Shown here in pieces: positions 1 through 12,042 of a DNA stretch of 64,000 bases. The position numbers and the translations under genes are program-made. Location: NCBI GenBank assembly GCA_049724395.1, contig JAUGWO010000129.1, forward strand, positions 1 to 64,000, given 5' to 3'. Source of the DNA: Spongospora subterranea f. sp. subterranea (lineage: Eukaryota > Endomyxa: Phytomyxea > Phytomyxea > Plasmodiophorida). The notes under the pieces were generated by a model that searched no databases, was not told where the DNA came from, and worked only from the letters and a program-made list of their open reading frames with translations. Positions within the stretch are counted from its first letter, which is position 1. Each line of letters begins with the position of its first letter.

Positions 1-3000
1 GTATTACATCTTATCTCAAACGTCTATAGAAATATCGCCGTCATTAACATTTTGGACAAGATGGACATTGTTGAAACCACAAGTTATTGATATCAAACTC
101 GGTTGGTGATACCCCACTACACATGGCAGTTCGTTATAATCAGTTAGTCGAATATACTGTTTGATTTTGATCTCCTGTCAATGATTTCACCCGGTTTATA
201 GGAACTTGATTGTCAAGAGTCTGTTGGAAAACGGGGCCGATCCCATGATTGCCGACAAATATGGGAATACGCCATTGCACTTGCAGTAGAGAATAACCTG
301 TAAACTGCTTCAATCTGTTTATTTGTATAAAGAACACATCTGATTGATATCTCACAGGAATCAAGAGATCATTATATATATAATTGATGCGGCGAGGCGA
401 AAAACGGTCAATCTGTGGACCAGAATGGGATGACGGACCCCTCTGTGGGTTTAAGTGGCAGAATAAAATCATAATGACCTGTTTAGTGTTAACCTGTCTG
501 TCGAAATCATTGAAGTCGGTGATTTGATCTCACAGGAGTCCACTTTGCCCAACATGGGGCGACATCGGATATAATCAATCTGAGGAACGATTTTGGGAGA
601 ACTGCTCCTCTTTCAGGCAGTTATTAAAGATAGGTTGGTCAAGATCTACTGTTACCTCTTATTTGCCCCATCAAATTTGACTTTCCTTCTCCCCAGGTTT
701 CATATCGTCAGAATTCTGTTGGACAGAGGGGCCCATCCATCTATAACGGACAATAATGGGAACACCCCATTTCATATCAATTATCCATCTGCACTGTAAA
801 TGCGCCAAATCTCACCAATCATCAAAAGTTTCAGTATACTGATGTGCTCACAGGACAGACGAAATCATTCTCTCATGCATACAACATATGAATGTCAACC
901 ACCGGAACAACAATAGGGAGAACACTCCTCCACACTGCTATAAAATGTGAACGGTTGGTCGTAATTTTGTTCCTTGACACAGATCAGCGCCCAAGAAAAC
1001 TGGTAATTTAGGGAGGTTTTAGTCAAGGATTTGTTGGATAGAGGGGCCAATCCCATTATTGCTGATCACCAAGGCCTTACAGCACTGCACCTCGCGACTC
1101 TGCATGGCCTGTATTCTGAACTGATCTTTCAATATACCATGAATTCTGATTGAAGTTTCACAGAAGTCAACAGATCATCATTCATATCATTCGTGCGTGG
1201 AAGCCAAAACCATCTGATCTTCGGTTCCAAAGTGGCATGACGGAACACTTCTATTCGAGTTTACTTCACAGATTGATTCGTGGCCTGTACATTGCGTCAA
1301 TGTCAATCCAGCACATTTAAGTGGCTGATTTGATCTTACAGAAATTCAAACCTCGCTCTTGAAGTGTTTAAACTGTCATGCGATGGAATAATCAATCTGC
1401 GGGCCCAGGACGGGCGAACTGCTCTTTTTTCTGCAACTGCGCGTTTTAGGTTGGTCAAATTTACTGTCTAAGTCTCATTCGATCTTTCAGCTTTTTCTTT
1501 TAATTAATAGTCCTGAGACCGCTCAAATTCTGTTGGAGAATGGTGCTGATCCCACCATAACGGATTCAGATCACCTAGGGCCATTCCACGACACATCCAT
1601 GTAAATTGATGAAATATCACAATTTCACAGATTCAATGAGGTGAACTCAGGACCAATTGCCATCTCTTCATCTCAATGATACAGAACGTTGATGTCAACC
1701 ACCGATACATTGATGGGTCCACAATTCTCCATCTTGCTATTAATCTTCGTCGGTTAGACATGATTTGTGTTGGACTCTGAGCTGCCCTTCAATACAACTG
1801 ATTTGTTAGAGAAGTGGTGGTCAAGTATCTGTTGGATAAAGGCGCCAATCCTACTATTGCTGATAATTCTGGAAATACAGCACTGCATTGTGCAATACAC
1901 AGTAACATGTATGCTGGTCAATTGCTAATATTATTGTATCTGATTGGAATTTCACAGAAATAAACAGATACTCGTTCATATACTTGATGCGGCGCGGCCC
2001 AAAGCGACCGATAATTTGGGTCAGAATAGAATGACCCAAATTTCTGGGTGTTTGAATGAAGAAGTGAATCATGATGATCGGTATCCGCTCAAATGTGGAC
2101 CTAGCACATTCAAGTCACTGAATTCATCTCACAGACAGATTGGCGACTACGAAATGATCAATCTGAGGAACAATAAGGGCCAAACTGCTCTCTGTTTAGC
2201 GTTTTCTTTATGGCGGTTGGCAAAGTTACTGTCCGGATGTGAACCCTAAATAATGCGGTTTTGTAGCTTTCATCGAATCAGCCAACTGTTGTTGGAAAGA
2301 GGTGCTGATCCGCACTTAGCGGATCATGATGGGAACACACCCTTGAATTTCGATATGCCTCGGTTTCTGTAAATTGCTCACTCTTCATCAAATATCCAAA
2401 CATGATTGGAATTTCTCACAGGACAGACGAATTCATTATTTCGACCATTAAAACCATGGATATCAACCACCGCAACAGTTATGGAACGTATCTCCATCTA
2501 GCTGTTACATCTGAGCGGTTGGTCTTATTTCGTTTTTGACTCTGAATCATCATCTCAATACAACGGATTTGTTAGGGAAGTGGTGGTCAAGTATTTGTTG
2601 GATAAAGGCGCCAATCCTACTATTGCTGATGATTCTGGAAATACAGCACTGCATCGTGCAGTTTACTTTAACGTGTATGCTGTTCAATTGCTAATATTAT
2701 TGTATTTGATTGGAATTTCACAGAAATGAGCAGATACTCGTTCACATCCTTGAGGCGGCGCGGCCCAAAACGGCCGATAATCTGGGTCACAATAAAATGA
2801 CCCACATTTCTGGGTGTTTGAATGGAGAAGTGAATCATGATGATCGGTATCTGCTTAAATGTGGATCTAGCACATTCAAGTCACTGAATTCATCTCACAG
2901 GCAGATTGGCGCCTGCGAAATAATCAATATGAGGAACCATCAGGGCGAAACTGCTCTCTTATTAGCGTTTCGTTTTCCAAGGTTGGCAAAGTTTACTGTC

Positions 3001-4003
3001 TGGATGTGAACCGTTAAAAATGGGGTTTTGTTGCAGTGATAATATCGCACAAGTGTTGATTGAAAGAGGTGCTGACCCGAACTTAGCGGATAATGATGGG
3101 AACACACCCTTGCATTTCAATATGCCTGGGTTTCTGTAAATTGCTCAATATTCATCAAATATTTAAACATGATTGGATTTGCTCACAGGACAGACGAATT
3201 TATTATTTCGACCCTTAAAGACCTGGATATCAACTACAGCCACAGTCAAAGAAACACTTATCTCCATCAAGCTGCTAGATGTAATCGGTTGGTCTTATTT
3301 CGTTTTTGACACTGATCATCATCTTAATCAAGATGATTTGTTAGGGAAAACGTTATTAAGTATCTGTTGGATAGAGGCGCCAATCCCATGGCTCTTGACT
3401 ATAACGATAATACAGTTCTGCACTCTGCAGTTGAGAATAACCTGTACACTGATCGACTTTTGATATATTGTCAAATGATCTGATTTATATTTCACAGAAG
3501 TGAGCAGATCGTAATCGATATAATTGAATCAAAGGATCTCGGTCAACTGCGGCCGGATAATAAGAAGAGACGGTTTGGGTTCTTTGATGGATTTCTGAGT
3601 CTTTTTAGCCTGTCCATGTTCACACATATGTCTAAAACATCGAAATCGCTAAAATCATCTCACAGGAAACCGCAAAACACTTTCTGTGAAACGTGGGACA
3701 AACAACTACTCAACATGCAAAACAAGTGTGACAAAACTGCTCTACATTTGGCAGTTTCGCAACAGCGGTTGGGCAAATTACCCCTGATCAACCAACTTTT
3801 GATTGATTGACTAATCTGACTAAATTGCAGGGTCGATCTGGTTCGGCTTTTTTTGAAAAAAAGGCGCCTCCATCACCATCAAGGCTAATGGTGAGACAGC
3901 GCTGGAGTTGGCTATTGAGAAAAAGAAGGCAAACAGTACCCCATTCGCCGCCACAATTGTTGAACTTTTACAAAGCAAAACTCTGATAAGCCAACTACCT
4001 TGA
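1..4003 (+). CDS. Ankyrin-repeat protein, 3' part, many small exons
   Basis: Modular ankyrin-repeat gene whose 5' end lies before the window. Repeat cores recur on the + strand: a V-K-x-LLDKGANPTIAD type helix pair at about 1814, 2580 and 3355, the variant LLDRGAHPSITDNNGNTPFH at 715-780, and NGETALELA near 3885. They are separated by introns of about 50-70 nt ending in TCACAG or TTAG, with donors such as GTTGGT, GTAAAT and GTATGC. An in-phase example joins E-R|E-V-V-V across 2515-2579. The last exon runs from 3831 to the TGA at 4001-4003. Two places need one extra base skipped to keep the repeat consensus: an A in the AACAACAATA stretch near 930, and one A in the A7 run near 3850. Ankyrin repeats are protein-binding scaffolds; the partner is unknown. 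Some cassettes may be decayed. Confidence 0.7.
1814..3400 (+). repeat. Tandem duplication of ~766 bp ankyrin cassettes
   Basis: The block starting at 1814 recurs at 2580 with high identity over about 766 bp, including both exons and introns. A more diverged copy starts near 3352. Each cassette holds several ankyrin half-repeats and their introns, so the gene has grown by duplication of whole exon-intron units. Confidence 0.8.
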
Positions 4004-4485
4004 AATGCATTTTATAAAACTGTCGCTCTTTAGGCAGAATTCACTCGGTCCACGTTGGAACACAGTAGATTTCGGTTTGTCGCCAAAGATATATTGCGAG
4101 GTAGCCATCGGTTTCGATGCGTCGTGATACTGTTAAGACGAAATTGCCCAATTCGGATCACGTTGATCATCAGTATCGCACATAACACCACAAGTCTAAA
4201 ACATTTTTTGAACACGATGCGCTCGGAAAATTGGCCTGTTCTTCTGTGTGCACGATGAGTAATCCTTGGTAAAATCGGTGGGAATATCATCTCACTTTGG
4301 ATACGGTGCACAGTTTCATTGTTTCAGGAGGCGCATCCAAATTGACCAACCATCATCATTACTGTGTTATGCCTCGTTCACAAATACGATCCCATCTGTT
4401 GAAACAAACACTTTTTCCAAATCAACTCTATGAGCGATGGATGGCGCTACACAGTCCGGGGATCACGGTGCTGGATCGGGTTGGG
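4004..4485. other. No convincing gene
   Basis: Spacer between the ankyrin gene and MED11. Short open frames occur on both strands, but none shows a recognisable motif or a consistent splice pattern. It probably holds the MED11 promoter and 5' UTR. Confidence 0.4.
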
Positions 4486-4879
4486 ATGAATAGTGACGAA
4501 CTGGTCGTGGAGCTGTGCTCGATCGAAACGGTATTGGATGTTGCGGTTGTGATGGGATCACATTAACGGTGTTCGTCAGGAGCTGGTATCGGCACTTGAA
4601 TGGGCAGCGGACGCCCTCGATTGCATTAGCGACGTCAATTCTGCCACGGTCAGGAAAACGGCTCCCATGTTTGAGAGCTTCGTTCAGCGCGTAGCCGATA
4701 TTCGGCGCCGACTTCATGAAATGGTGCAAACTTCTCCGAAGCCAATCGATTATGATGGATCCGAGATGTATCTCTCATATTGTGACGTATTACATGCCAC
4801 CAAGATCACCCAGGTTGTTCACGATCAGTTGAAAGACCTGCGCCAATATATCGACAACAATACCCAAGACCTGTTGTGA
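4486..4879 (+). CDS. MED11: Mediator subunit 11
   Basis: Small helical subunit of the Mediator head module, a nuclear co-activator of RNA polymerase II. Two exons, 4486-4530 and 4580-4879, flank a 49-nt intron (GTATTG...GTCAG) spliced in phase 0. The product is 114 residues, against 117 for human MED11 as I recall it. The start reads L-C-S-I-E-T-E-L-V, like the family's L-x-x-I-E-x-E-I. The middle FESFVQRVADIRRRLHEMV and the tail with VVHDQLKDLRQYI follow the MED11 coiled-coil pattern. An in-frame ATG at 4441 would add 15 residues; I prefer 4486 on length. Identity is from remembered family sequence. Confidence 0.65.
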
Positions 4880-5282
4880 TTGACTAGTTTTGAAGTTATT
4901 TTGTCCAAATATACACATATCGCCAATATGGTAGACGCAAAGGCAGTACGGTATTTGACTCTTGACAAAAACAGGACATTTTGCAATTCCACAAATCAAA
5001 GTAGTAAAATGAGTTTTATTGTATTGGAAGAAAAAAACGTGTTTTGTGGTGACAATTACTGTCCTGTTCAAGCGACAATGTGATACAAAGCGAATGACAA
5101 ATTGTGAAGTCGTGAACAGCGTGTCGGCGAGTGTGGATTGGGCCATGAGTATAGAGGGGGAAGGGCCAGGCGCCAGGGCCCAGGGACTGCATTGTCTCAC
5201 GGCATATACAGTACTCTCTAAGAGCATCCTCCACAACACCCCAATCACGGAGGCAACCAATTAAACCGGGCATTGTTCGAGG
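4880..5282. other. Intergenic, no gene seen
   Basis: Between the MED11 stop and the uL15m start. Open frames here overlap on opposite strands and show no family pattern. It likely contains the uL15m promoter. Confidence 0.4.
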
Positions 5283-6150
5283 ATGTGGCGAGCCCTTCAA
5301 AGGCTCATCATCAGCAACCCGACACCCTCACGTCGAACGCTCGCTTTTAGCGCTGCAGCTCCTACGTCACTGAATACTATTAGCGATAATCCTGGATCTC
5401 GTAAATTCGTGCGGCGATTGGGGCGAGGACAGGTCAGTCCTCTCCCTTTTTTCTCTTTTCTTGAAATTCAGTTCGAAAAGAATATCTTGGAGAAGTAATA
5501 GCTAGTCTTTAAAACTACTTTGCAGGGATCTGGCCGTGGAGGCACATCAGGAAGAGGGCATAAAGGCCAAAAAGCGCGAAGTGGGGCATCTAGAAAGATT
5601 CGTTTAGGCTTCGAAGGTGGACAAACTCCTCTGGCTAAAAGACTGCCAAAACGAGGGTTCACCAGGTATAATTCCATAAGAATCAAAACTTGTAGAGTTC
5701 CTGATTCTAATCATCCCCCCTTCAGCAACAAACCCGACTTTTCACCATTGAATTTAGACAAGCTGCAAGAATGGATCAAACAGGGTTCATGAAAATACCT
5801 CTCGAATCGTGTTGTTATTAATTATTTGTTTAGGAAGATTGAACCCAGATGAGCTCATTACCACCAAAATGCTAAACGACTCCGGAGTGGTCGGGAAGGT
5901 CAAACACGGAGTGAAGCTCCTCGGCAACGGAATTCAAGATTTCCATGCGAAGATCAACATTCAAGTGACCGAGGCTTCCAAAACCGCTCAGTACGCTATC
6001 GAGAAGAATGGGGGTTCCGTTATGTTCACCTATTTCAACAAACTTGGTCTGCGTGCCACCTTGCATCCAGACAAGTTCGATATTGTTCCCAAACTGGCAC
6101 GTCCTCCCCGGAAATGGGCCTTAAAACACGGAATCGAGAACCATCTTTAA
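5283..6150 (+). CDS. MRPL15: Mitochondrial large-subunit ribosomal protein uL15m
   Basis: Structural protein of the mitochondrial 54S/39S subunit. Four exons (5283-5432, 5526-5665, 5726-5784, 5834-6150) are joined by introns of 93, 60 and 49 nt, and every junction keeps phase, giving 221 residues. The N-terminus is basic and hydroxylated, as expected of a mitochondrial targeting peptide. Next comes the glycine/arginine-rich uL15 signature ([20 protein letters not shown], continuing [17 protein letters not shown]). The middle has the conserved LDKLQEWI...[10 protein letters not shown]. The third intron starts GTTCAT, a weak donor typical of this window. Nothing appears broken. Confidence 0.95.
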
Positions 6151-6597
6151 GGATAATACAGCATCGCATACATTGTCAATCGTAAATACTGAGACGCAGA
6201 CAGGCAATCAAAATAAGTGCAACGGTTTTCTTAGTGCATCCGAACCCAGCTAGGGGACAAGCATCTAATTCGTGTCTCTGATTGCGGACCCAAGAACGCG
6301 GAATATCGCAACAGAGTGAGTTGATCTAAACCTACCCGATAACTGAGGACGACCCTCGCACCTAAACAGCCAAGTACCCTTCGAAAAGGAAAATCACAGA
6401 AGAAATCTGAGAGACGCGCCCGTTATCGTTGAACTGTTGCCACATTCACCATCCATCCATCCATCCATCTCCCACACAGGTTGTGGTTTTCGCGCCATGA
6501 AAAATTGACCGTAAAACGCCCAAGGGACTTGGGTCATTTCAAAAATCGCGTTTTATTGACTGTGTTTACCACTCTGATAAGTGATGGGTAACAAAAG
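6151..6597. other. Intergenic with ATCC microsatellite
   Basis: Spacer between uL15m and the next + strand gene. A short (ATCC)n run lies at about 6450-6468. No coding pattern was seen. Confidence 0.6.
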
Positions 6598-8225
6598 ATG
6601 TATCGTTATAACACCAGGTGGAAGATGTGGGAAAGGGCCGCGCTATTCACACACAAAACAAACACATTGTGTGTAATGATCGATATGAAGAGCAGATTGC
6701 AGACCAAACAACATAAACTTTTGTTGAGAACCGAACTGATTGAATCGTCGGGGGGACTCTTGGCAGCCGCGGATGCCGATAGCGTATCCATATTCGCAAT
6801 GGCTGAGTCTTTGGATGTGAGCAATTGGCGTTGACACCTGGGATGATGTTTCAATGACGTTTTTCCAGGGTCCGGATTTGACGTTGAAAGCGAGGGTGTT
6901 CGCTTCCACCACAGTCACTGCATTCGCCATTGCACCGGTTCATCAGAGCTCAAAATCATTCATTGTCACGGTCGGAGACCAAAACGGCCAGCTCAGCTGT
7001 CACCGGATTAGGCCAAGACCTGTTGAAGGCGCAATGTTTCTCGTAGATAAGCTGCAATGTTTTGATACTGGCGGCAAGATTGTTCGCGTTGCCGCTTCTA
7101 CTGAAATAATTATCGCTTGCACTGAGTCAGAAACATCCGTTATCATCGGCGGTTCCATTTTTTAAGTTAAACATCCCTGCATCCTGTTGTGCCACTCGTG
7201 TTGGCGGGATGTTCGCTTTGGGAAGTGATACTGCAGTTACATTTTTCGAAGGCACAAGACAAAAATGGGCCAGATCCAGTGAATCTGTATCCGCGATGTC
7301 GTTTACATCGCCTTCTTGCTTTGTCGTGGGTCATGCGAACGGGTCGTTGAGCGTTTTCAACTTTCACGGAACTGTGATAAGCAAGCTCCCATACCTATCG
7401 TCGTTCGGAGGACCTGTGACCAAGTTTTTGGGTCCCTTACCATTCCCAAGACTAAGTAAAAGTAGTTCATTCCTCACCACTGTCAACCTAAATTTAAAGT
7501 TGTTCAGTCATTCAGCAGAGGAATTTCAAGCTAACAAAGCTATGATTGCGATCACTTCAAACTGTTTCGTTATTTGGCCGTTCCTTGAGAGCGAATCGAG
7601 CGAAATCTGCTGCCCCTCTATCGCTGACCAACTTAATTGGAACGCTGCATTTCCATTGAAAGATATCGCTGGAGGCATATTAGACGCATGTGCAGTTCAT
7701 TGCGATGCTAAGAGAATCCGGGCAGTTTCTGTGTGGTGACGGCGACCGAAGAATCTGCTCTGAAACTTGAATTTAAAGTCATCAAAGAAAATTACGACGA
7801 CGAAGAACTTGTTACTGAAGATTTACTGTTAAACTCGGGGCATGACATGCAAGTTGACGCGACTACTGACCTTGGTGAAAGTCCAAACACGATCGCAGAA
7901 TTGCCGGACGCTTCTAAAAATTGTGAGGATATATGTGAGCACATTCGCAATATCAATCATTTTGAGCTACCAACGTCACCCGTTCGACAGTTTCCTGAAC
8001 TCAGCGGCAAGGAATCACTCCAGGAGGTTGGTCAGACCGTAAAAACTAGTTAATAGTTTACTTATAATTGTGAACCAGGTGCTTTTATTTTTCAAAATGC
8101 GAATTCATGACTGCGAAAGTGAGGTCCGAGAATTGCACTCGGTGTTTCAGTCTTTTACGCAAATGATGACGGATTCTATGATCGAGATATCTAGGCGTTT
8201 ATCAGATAAAAAAGCTAGGACCTGA
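6598..8225 (+). CDS. Beta-propeller-like (WD40-type) protein with C-terminal helix
   Basis: Not recognised to family level. Exon 1 (6598-6816) joins exon 2 at 6869 over a 52-nt intron in phase 0. The frame shows blade-like units: GGLLAAADADSVSIFAM, FIVTVGDQNGQLSCHRI, MFALGSDTAVTFFEG and CFVVGHANGSLSVFN. An acidic linker follows. After a GTTGGT intron (8027-8078) the last exon (8079-8225) encodes a short helical tail, ELHSVFQSFTQMM. Two frame changes interrupt it: one extra T in the T6 run at 7158-7163 restores GGSIF-KLNIP, and two bases near 7730 (TGTG) restore SV-VTATEESALK. Candidates include trafficking, nucleolar or centrosomal WD proteins; I cannot choose among them. Confidence 0.6.
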
Positions 8226-8558
8226 ACGATGTGTATACTGTCAATTGAAAGCGTACGTAGCGAGAATCGTTGAATCCCAACGGTATCGATGGGCTTGAAT
8301 ATTCGCTAGATCGCAATGGAATTGACCAATCACCGAGCCGAGATAGTGTTACAGGGCCCAACCGCCCATTGGCCAATACGGTAATCCTGTGCAACGCTTT
8401 GCCTTGAATTTTCGTCGAATTGATTTTTCGAAAAATGATGGAAAAAAATAATGTTTTTTCAGTAATTGAAAGCAGTCCTGGTGGCATGCCAACAATAAAA
8501 GGTGTCGAATGCAGATTATCATAAACATCAACAAAACGGCGATATTGCCCAGTACTAT

Positions 8559-9147
8559 TTATTCTGGTTTGATCTGCGATTGAGACATTCGCATAAGTAA
8601 GTAAATTCCTGTTGAATCATCGATGGGCTCCATCGGTTTGAAGGGCATTGGCGTCATTACACGAAACTCTTCTGGTTTAGGAGTGATCGGGCCCTTCCTT
8701 TTCATGCGAGACCACTTTATCTTGAGTCCGTCACTTGTCCTTGTCTTCAAAGATTCACGAAAGCGTTCGTCACTTAAAATGGCCTTCCAGTTTGTCCCAT
8801 GATACTGCATGCCATTAATTAACGCCTGTTTCTCACAAGCATCCCAGTGCTTTCTGGAATGATGATTAGTTCTAGCCGAAACTCGTTTACCAGCTGGATT
8901 CCTTGTTTTGTCATTCCGATCCTCATCATATGTGGGCAGCCCTTCGGGAATCTCAGCAGTATTCTCTCCTTTTATCCTTTTAGCAAATTGCCTGCAGTCA
9001 GTTTATATTTAAGAAATCCCGAAAAGAGAAACTCGATTGCAAATTGCACCTAATTTCAGCAAAGACGGAGTTGGCTTTCGTTATATCTTCTACGCTGATG
9101 CTCGCTTTCTGATTGGTTTTTCTGACTGGACTACCCTCCTCGCTCAT
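8559..9147 (-). CDS. Small telobox-type Myb/SANT DNA-binding protein
   Basis: Two exons on the minus strand (9147-9050 and 8991-8559) around a 58-nt intron (GTGCAA...CTGCAG) in phase 2. After about 75 polar residues comes a single Myb repeat, RKHWDACEKQALINGM...GTNWKAILSDERF...RTSDGLKIKWSRMKRK. It has the regularly spaced tryptophans and a third helix resembling the telobox VDLKDKWRNM of TRF/TBF1/Taz-type proteins. Such proteins bind TTAGGG-like telomeric or promoter repeats. The protein is far shorter than TRF proteins and shows no dimerisation domain, so it may be a promoter-type telobox factor. The usual V-D-L-K-D-K-W is D-G-L-K-I-K-W here. Confidence 0.75.
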
Positions 9148-10400
9148 CAGATGTTTGCAAAATCAGGGGCCAGCAAGCTTAGAATGGAATTTATGCTTTG
9201 GAATTATTATATGAAATACTAAACGATCGTGGCGCAGTATGAATGAAAGAGGTCGATTTGACAATCTGAGACTGGCAACTCTCGATCACAAGCTAATGCT
9301 CATAGACCCCGGTCCCGCTTATATCTCAATTTTTGTCCCGAAAATGGGCTGATAGATCGTACCAATCAGTGGGATCGAATAACCCCAAACATAGATAGTC
9401 AGCAGTGAACAGAGTGAACCCTGGAGCGATTTGATATGTGGCGCCGCGCCCGGGAACGGCACAGCACTCTATGACTCCGGAAAATATATAAAGCAGCTAA
9501 CCCTGTCTCGGGTCGGATTCGCACTCTGTTGGAACTCGTTACTGGGCAGATTTGACGCGAGAGTCGAGACTCAACAAACTACAGGGCAGTTTATACCTCC
9601 ATACTATTGTTCCAGGATCATTTGAAGCAGTGGCGGGCGAGATCAGACTGTTGAAACAACAATCGCCTTTGATAATGACTTTCTCACGAATAACAAAACA
9701 CGATAAGTAAAAGCCACTGATGATTCGGTCCGTTGAGAAATGCTGGCACCACAAAGCGATCGTTACAATCCCACTAAGAAACTAATTTCTTTGCCATGAA
9801 CTGTCAATCCACCCTGTGTATAACGCTTCAATGGCAAACCTTGATGAAAATAATTTTGTGATGGCGCACTTGCCAAGTCTTTCGCTGTATTGCACTTTGA
9901 ATGCTTTCCATCGGGCTCCAATTATTTTTGTTATTTGCGCAAAAATTGTCGTGTCCTGTACACAGGCGGAGGCCAATTCAATTTACGCATGATTGCTCGC
10001 CCATGTTCTGCCAACTACGCTATTGTGTGGGGAGAGCGTATGTACACATGGTACATGACATACAGCATACTAACAATGGAAGTTCTCTACGACTACACTC
10101 AATTTGTGTATCCAACTTGATCCAATAAATGATCCGAATTGATCTGTGCGGCGAGCGCAGTCTCATGTCGGTCGCGTGGCAAACTCCCGTCACAGTTTGC
10201 CACGCGTGTCAAGATAGCACTTCTTGACGCCGAGGCTGCTCTTCTGTGGCATCGCTTGCTCGTAAATGCCAAACTCTTCGGTTTGGACTTTAGACTGTGC
10301 CAAAACCAGGTCAACAGGGCGAGCACGGTCATTTTAGACAGTGAAATGGAGGTCGTCAGCCGAAATTTAGTGAATACACTAGTGAGCGCCTTGGTAAATA
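9148..10400. other. No convincing gene
   Basis: About 1.2 kb upstream of the Myb gene. Several 60-130 codon frames exist on both strands, including an overlapping +/- pair at 10099-10513, but none shows a known domain or coherent splicing. I saw no tRNA-like cloverleaf. Confidence 0.4.
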
Positions 10401-10419
10401 AACGGTGCTGTGTCAGGAG

Positions 10420-10788
10420 ATGCCCCAACCGCGTCTGTTGCTCCTCCAAATCAGCCGATACCCTCCCAACCCAGTGGGCTCGATTTATTTTCAACCATAT
10501 TCGCGGAAGATGACCAAATCCAGACCATACATAGACCGATTTAGTTAAAACCCAGGACGACTCAGGACGTCATCATTGATGCGGCTCAGAAACAATCTGT
10601 AGATTGTCACTGTGTTTCGGTTCTTGATTTTAATGTTGAGCATTGTATTCTCGTGCGAAGGCAGCAAGTGCAGTGATTTAAACTTAATATACTCTTACCT
10701 CCTTGCATCGTGGGTTTTTACTGAATCGGTGTATGCTGGATTTGGTCATTCGGCTGATTTGGAGGCGCAACAGACGCGGTTGGGGCAT
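10420..10788. repeat. Inverted repeat, ~39-bp arms
   Basis: Bases 10420-10458 and 10750-10788 are near-perfect reverse complements, about 290 bp apart. Read outward from either arm, both encode ADLE(A/E)QQTRLGH, so the arms look like copies of one coding segment. Confidence 0.8.
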
Positions 10789-11120
10789 AACTGGAGCTTT
10801 TAGCACGATGATTATTGTTTTGGAATTGCACCAGCGTTGATACGGGCTGAGCATTTACCCTTGCGCCGATTCAACGCTGATCTGTTCAAAGTCAGAAGGG
10901 CAACTTAGCTTGTTAACAGTTCAATACCTATTGACATTGTCTGCACCTCTGGCTCTTTTCCTGGGTGACAGTATTCACCGGAACGTTGACAAGAGGCTAT
11001 GTAGACTATTCCGAAATGACACGAGATTCATGGTCGATAGGTTGTACGTGTGCTGATTATTAACCACTGTTTGAGTTTCTATTACTTTGATAGCAGTAAT
11101 TTCCTGGGTCCAAGGATTGT

Positions 11121-11649
11121 CATGTCCAAGTAGGTTTGTGCAGGATTTGGAATTGTCTGAGGACGACCATTGTCGTCACGAGCAGCTGCCGTAATATACA
11201 GCTTCAATGAAGCTTTGCTGTAAAGCGGGTGGCCAGCGTTGATGCAGGTTATCTACTGCAAAGAGGGTTCCGGAGAAATACGACAAAATACAGCAGCGAT
11301 GCCTGGGCATGGTATTATGGTGGAGGTGAAATCAGCACAGTTGCATGAAGGAATTTGCCCCAAACGATGGTCGGAAAGAACGATATCATGATAGAATCGT
11401 CCATCTGATGAAGATACTCGCCAATTAATATATTGGTCGCTGATCTCTTCCGCATGAGGAAGATCAGACGCGCGACGGTACTGTTCCTGCCAGATCGCAT
11501 CTACGTAGTCGCTCCCTTTTCGGTCCTTTTGTATGAATGTACACAGTGTTCATAGAACGTGCCTGCGATCGATTGAACTGATTGTTGAGGTGCTCCCACA
11601 ATTGGAGCATCAGACGATTCCAAATCCTGCACAAACCTACTTGGACATG
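11121..11649. repeat. Inverted repeat, ~38-bp arms
   Basis: CATGTCCAAGTAGGTTTGTG and the bases after it (11121-11158) return reverse-complemented at 11611-11649 with about one mismatch. The spacer is about 450 bp. Confidence 0.8.
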
Positions 11650-11691
11650 ACGGTATATCAAAGCATTGTATACCCAGCGAAAGCAGATGTG

Positions 11692-12042
11692 GACCTGCTT
11701 CGTCGGTTGCAATGGTCGTTTATTGAAGAGGATCAGAACGATGCTGCTATTGATGCTGTCTTCTCATCCGACGATGATGTTTTCAGAAGACTTCTCGCCT
11801 CATCCGAAACCGTCGGCGGTCATTGTGAACAGGATTGTCAGAAAAATAATCCGAGTATATGCGGTTGGCACCCAGTGCTCGTCCACGATCCGCGTTAGGT
11901 TTTCGGCCAACTCTCGAGCCTCCATGGCGAGAGCCTAATTGCCCTGAGTTAAAAATATCATCGTCGGATGAGAAGACAGCATCGATACCAGCATCGTTCT
12001 GATCCTCTTCAATAAACGACCTTTGCAACTGACGAAGCAGGT
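11692..12042. repeat. Inverted repeat, ~92-bp arms
   Basis: Arm 1 (11692-11783) and arm 2 (11952-12042) are reverse complements with a handful of differences. Both encode, in opposite directions, DLLRxLQxSFIEEDQNDA and then IDAVFSSDDD. Most differences change residues (R/Q, W/R, A/G, V/I) yet leave both arms open. This fits an old inverted duplication of an exon fragment rather than a copying artefact. Confidence 0.85.

Noticed and set aside
4055-4258. Mirror-image +/- frames at 4030-4311 as a gene
   Set aside because: Same composition on both strands, no motif, and position fits the MED11 promoter/5' UTR.
9430-9530. tRNA gene suggested by a GGTCGGATTCGC box-B-like motif
   Set aside because: No acceptor stem, D-arm or anticodon arm could be paired around it.
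10099-10513. Overlapping +/- genes of about 125-130 codons
   Set aside because: The two frames mirror each other and neither has a recognisable domain; probably chance openness around an inverted-repeat arm.
11533-11898. A 121-codon + strand gene
   Set aside because: Its middle is one arm of an inverted repeat and the opposite strand is equally open there. No splice or domain evidence.
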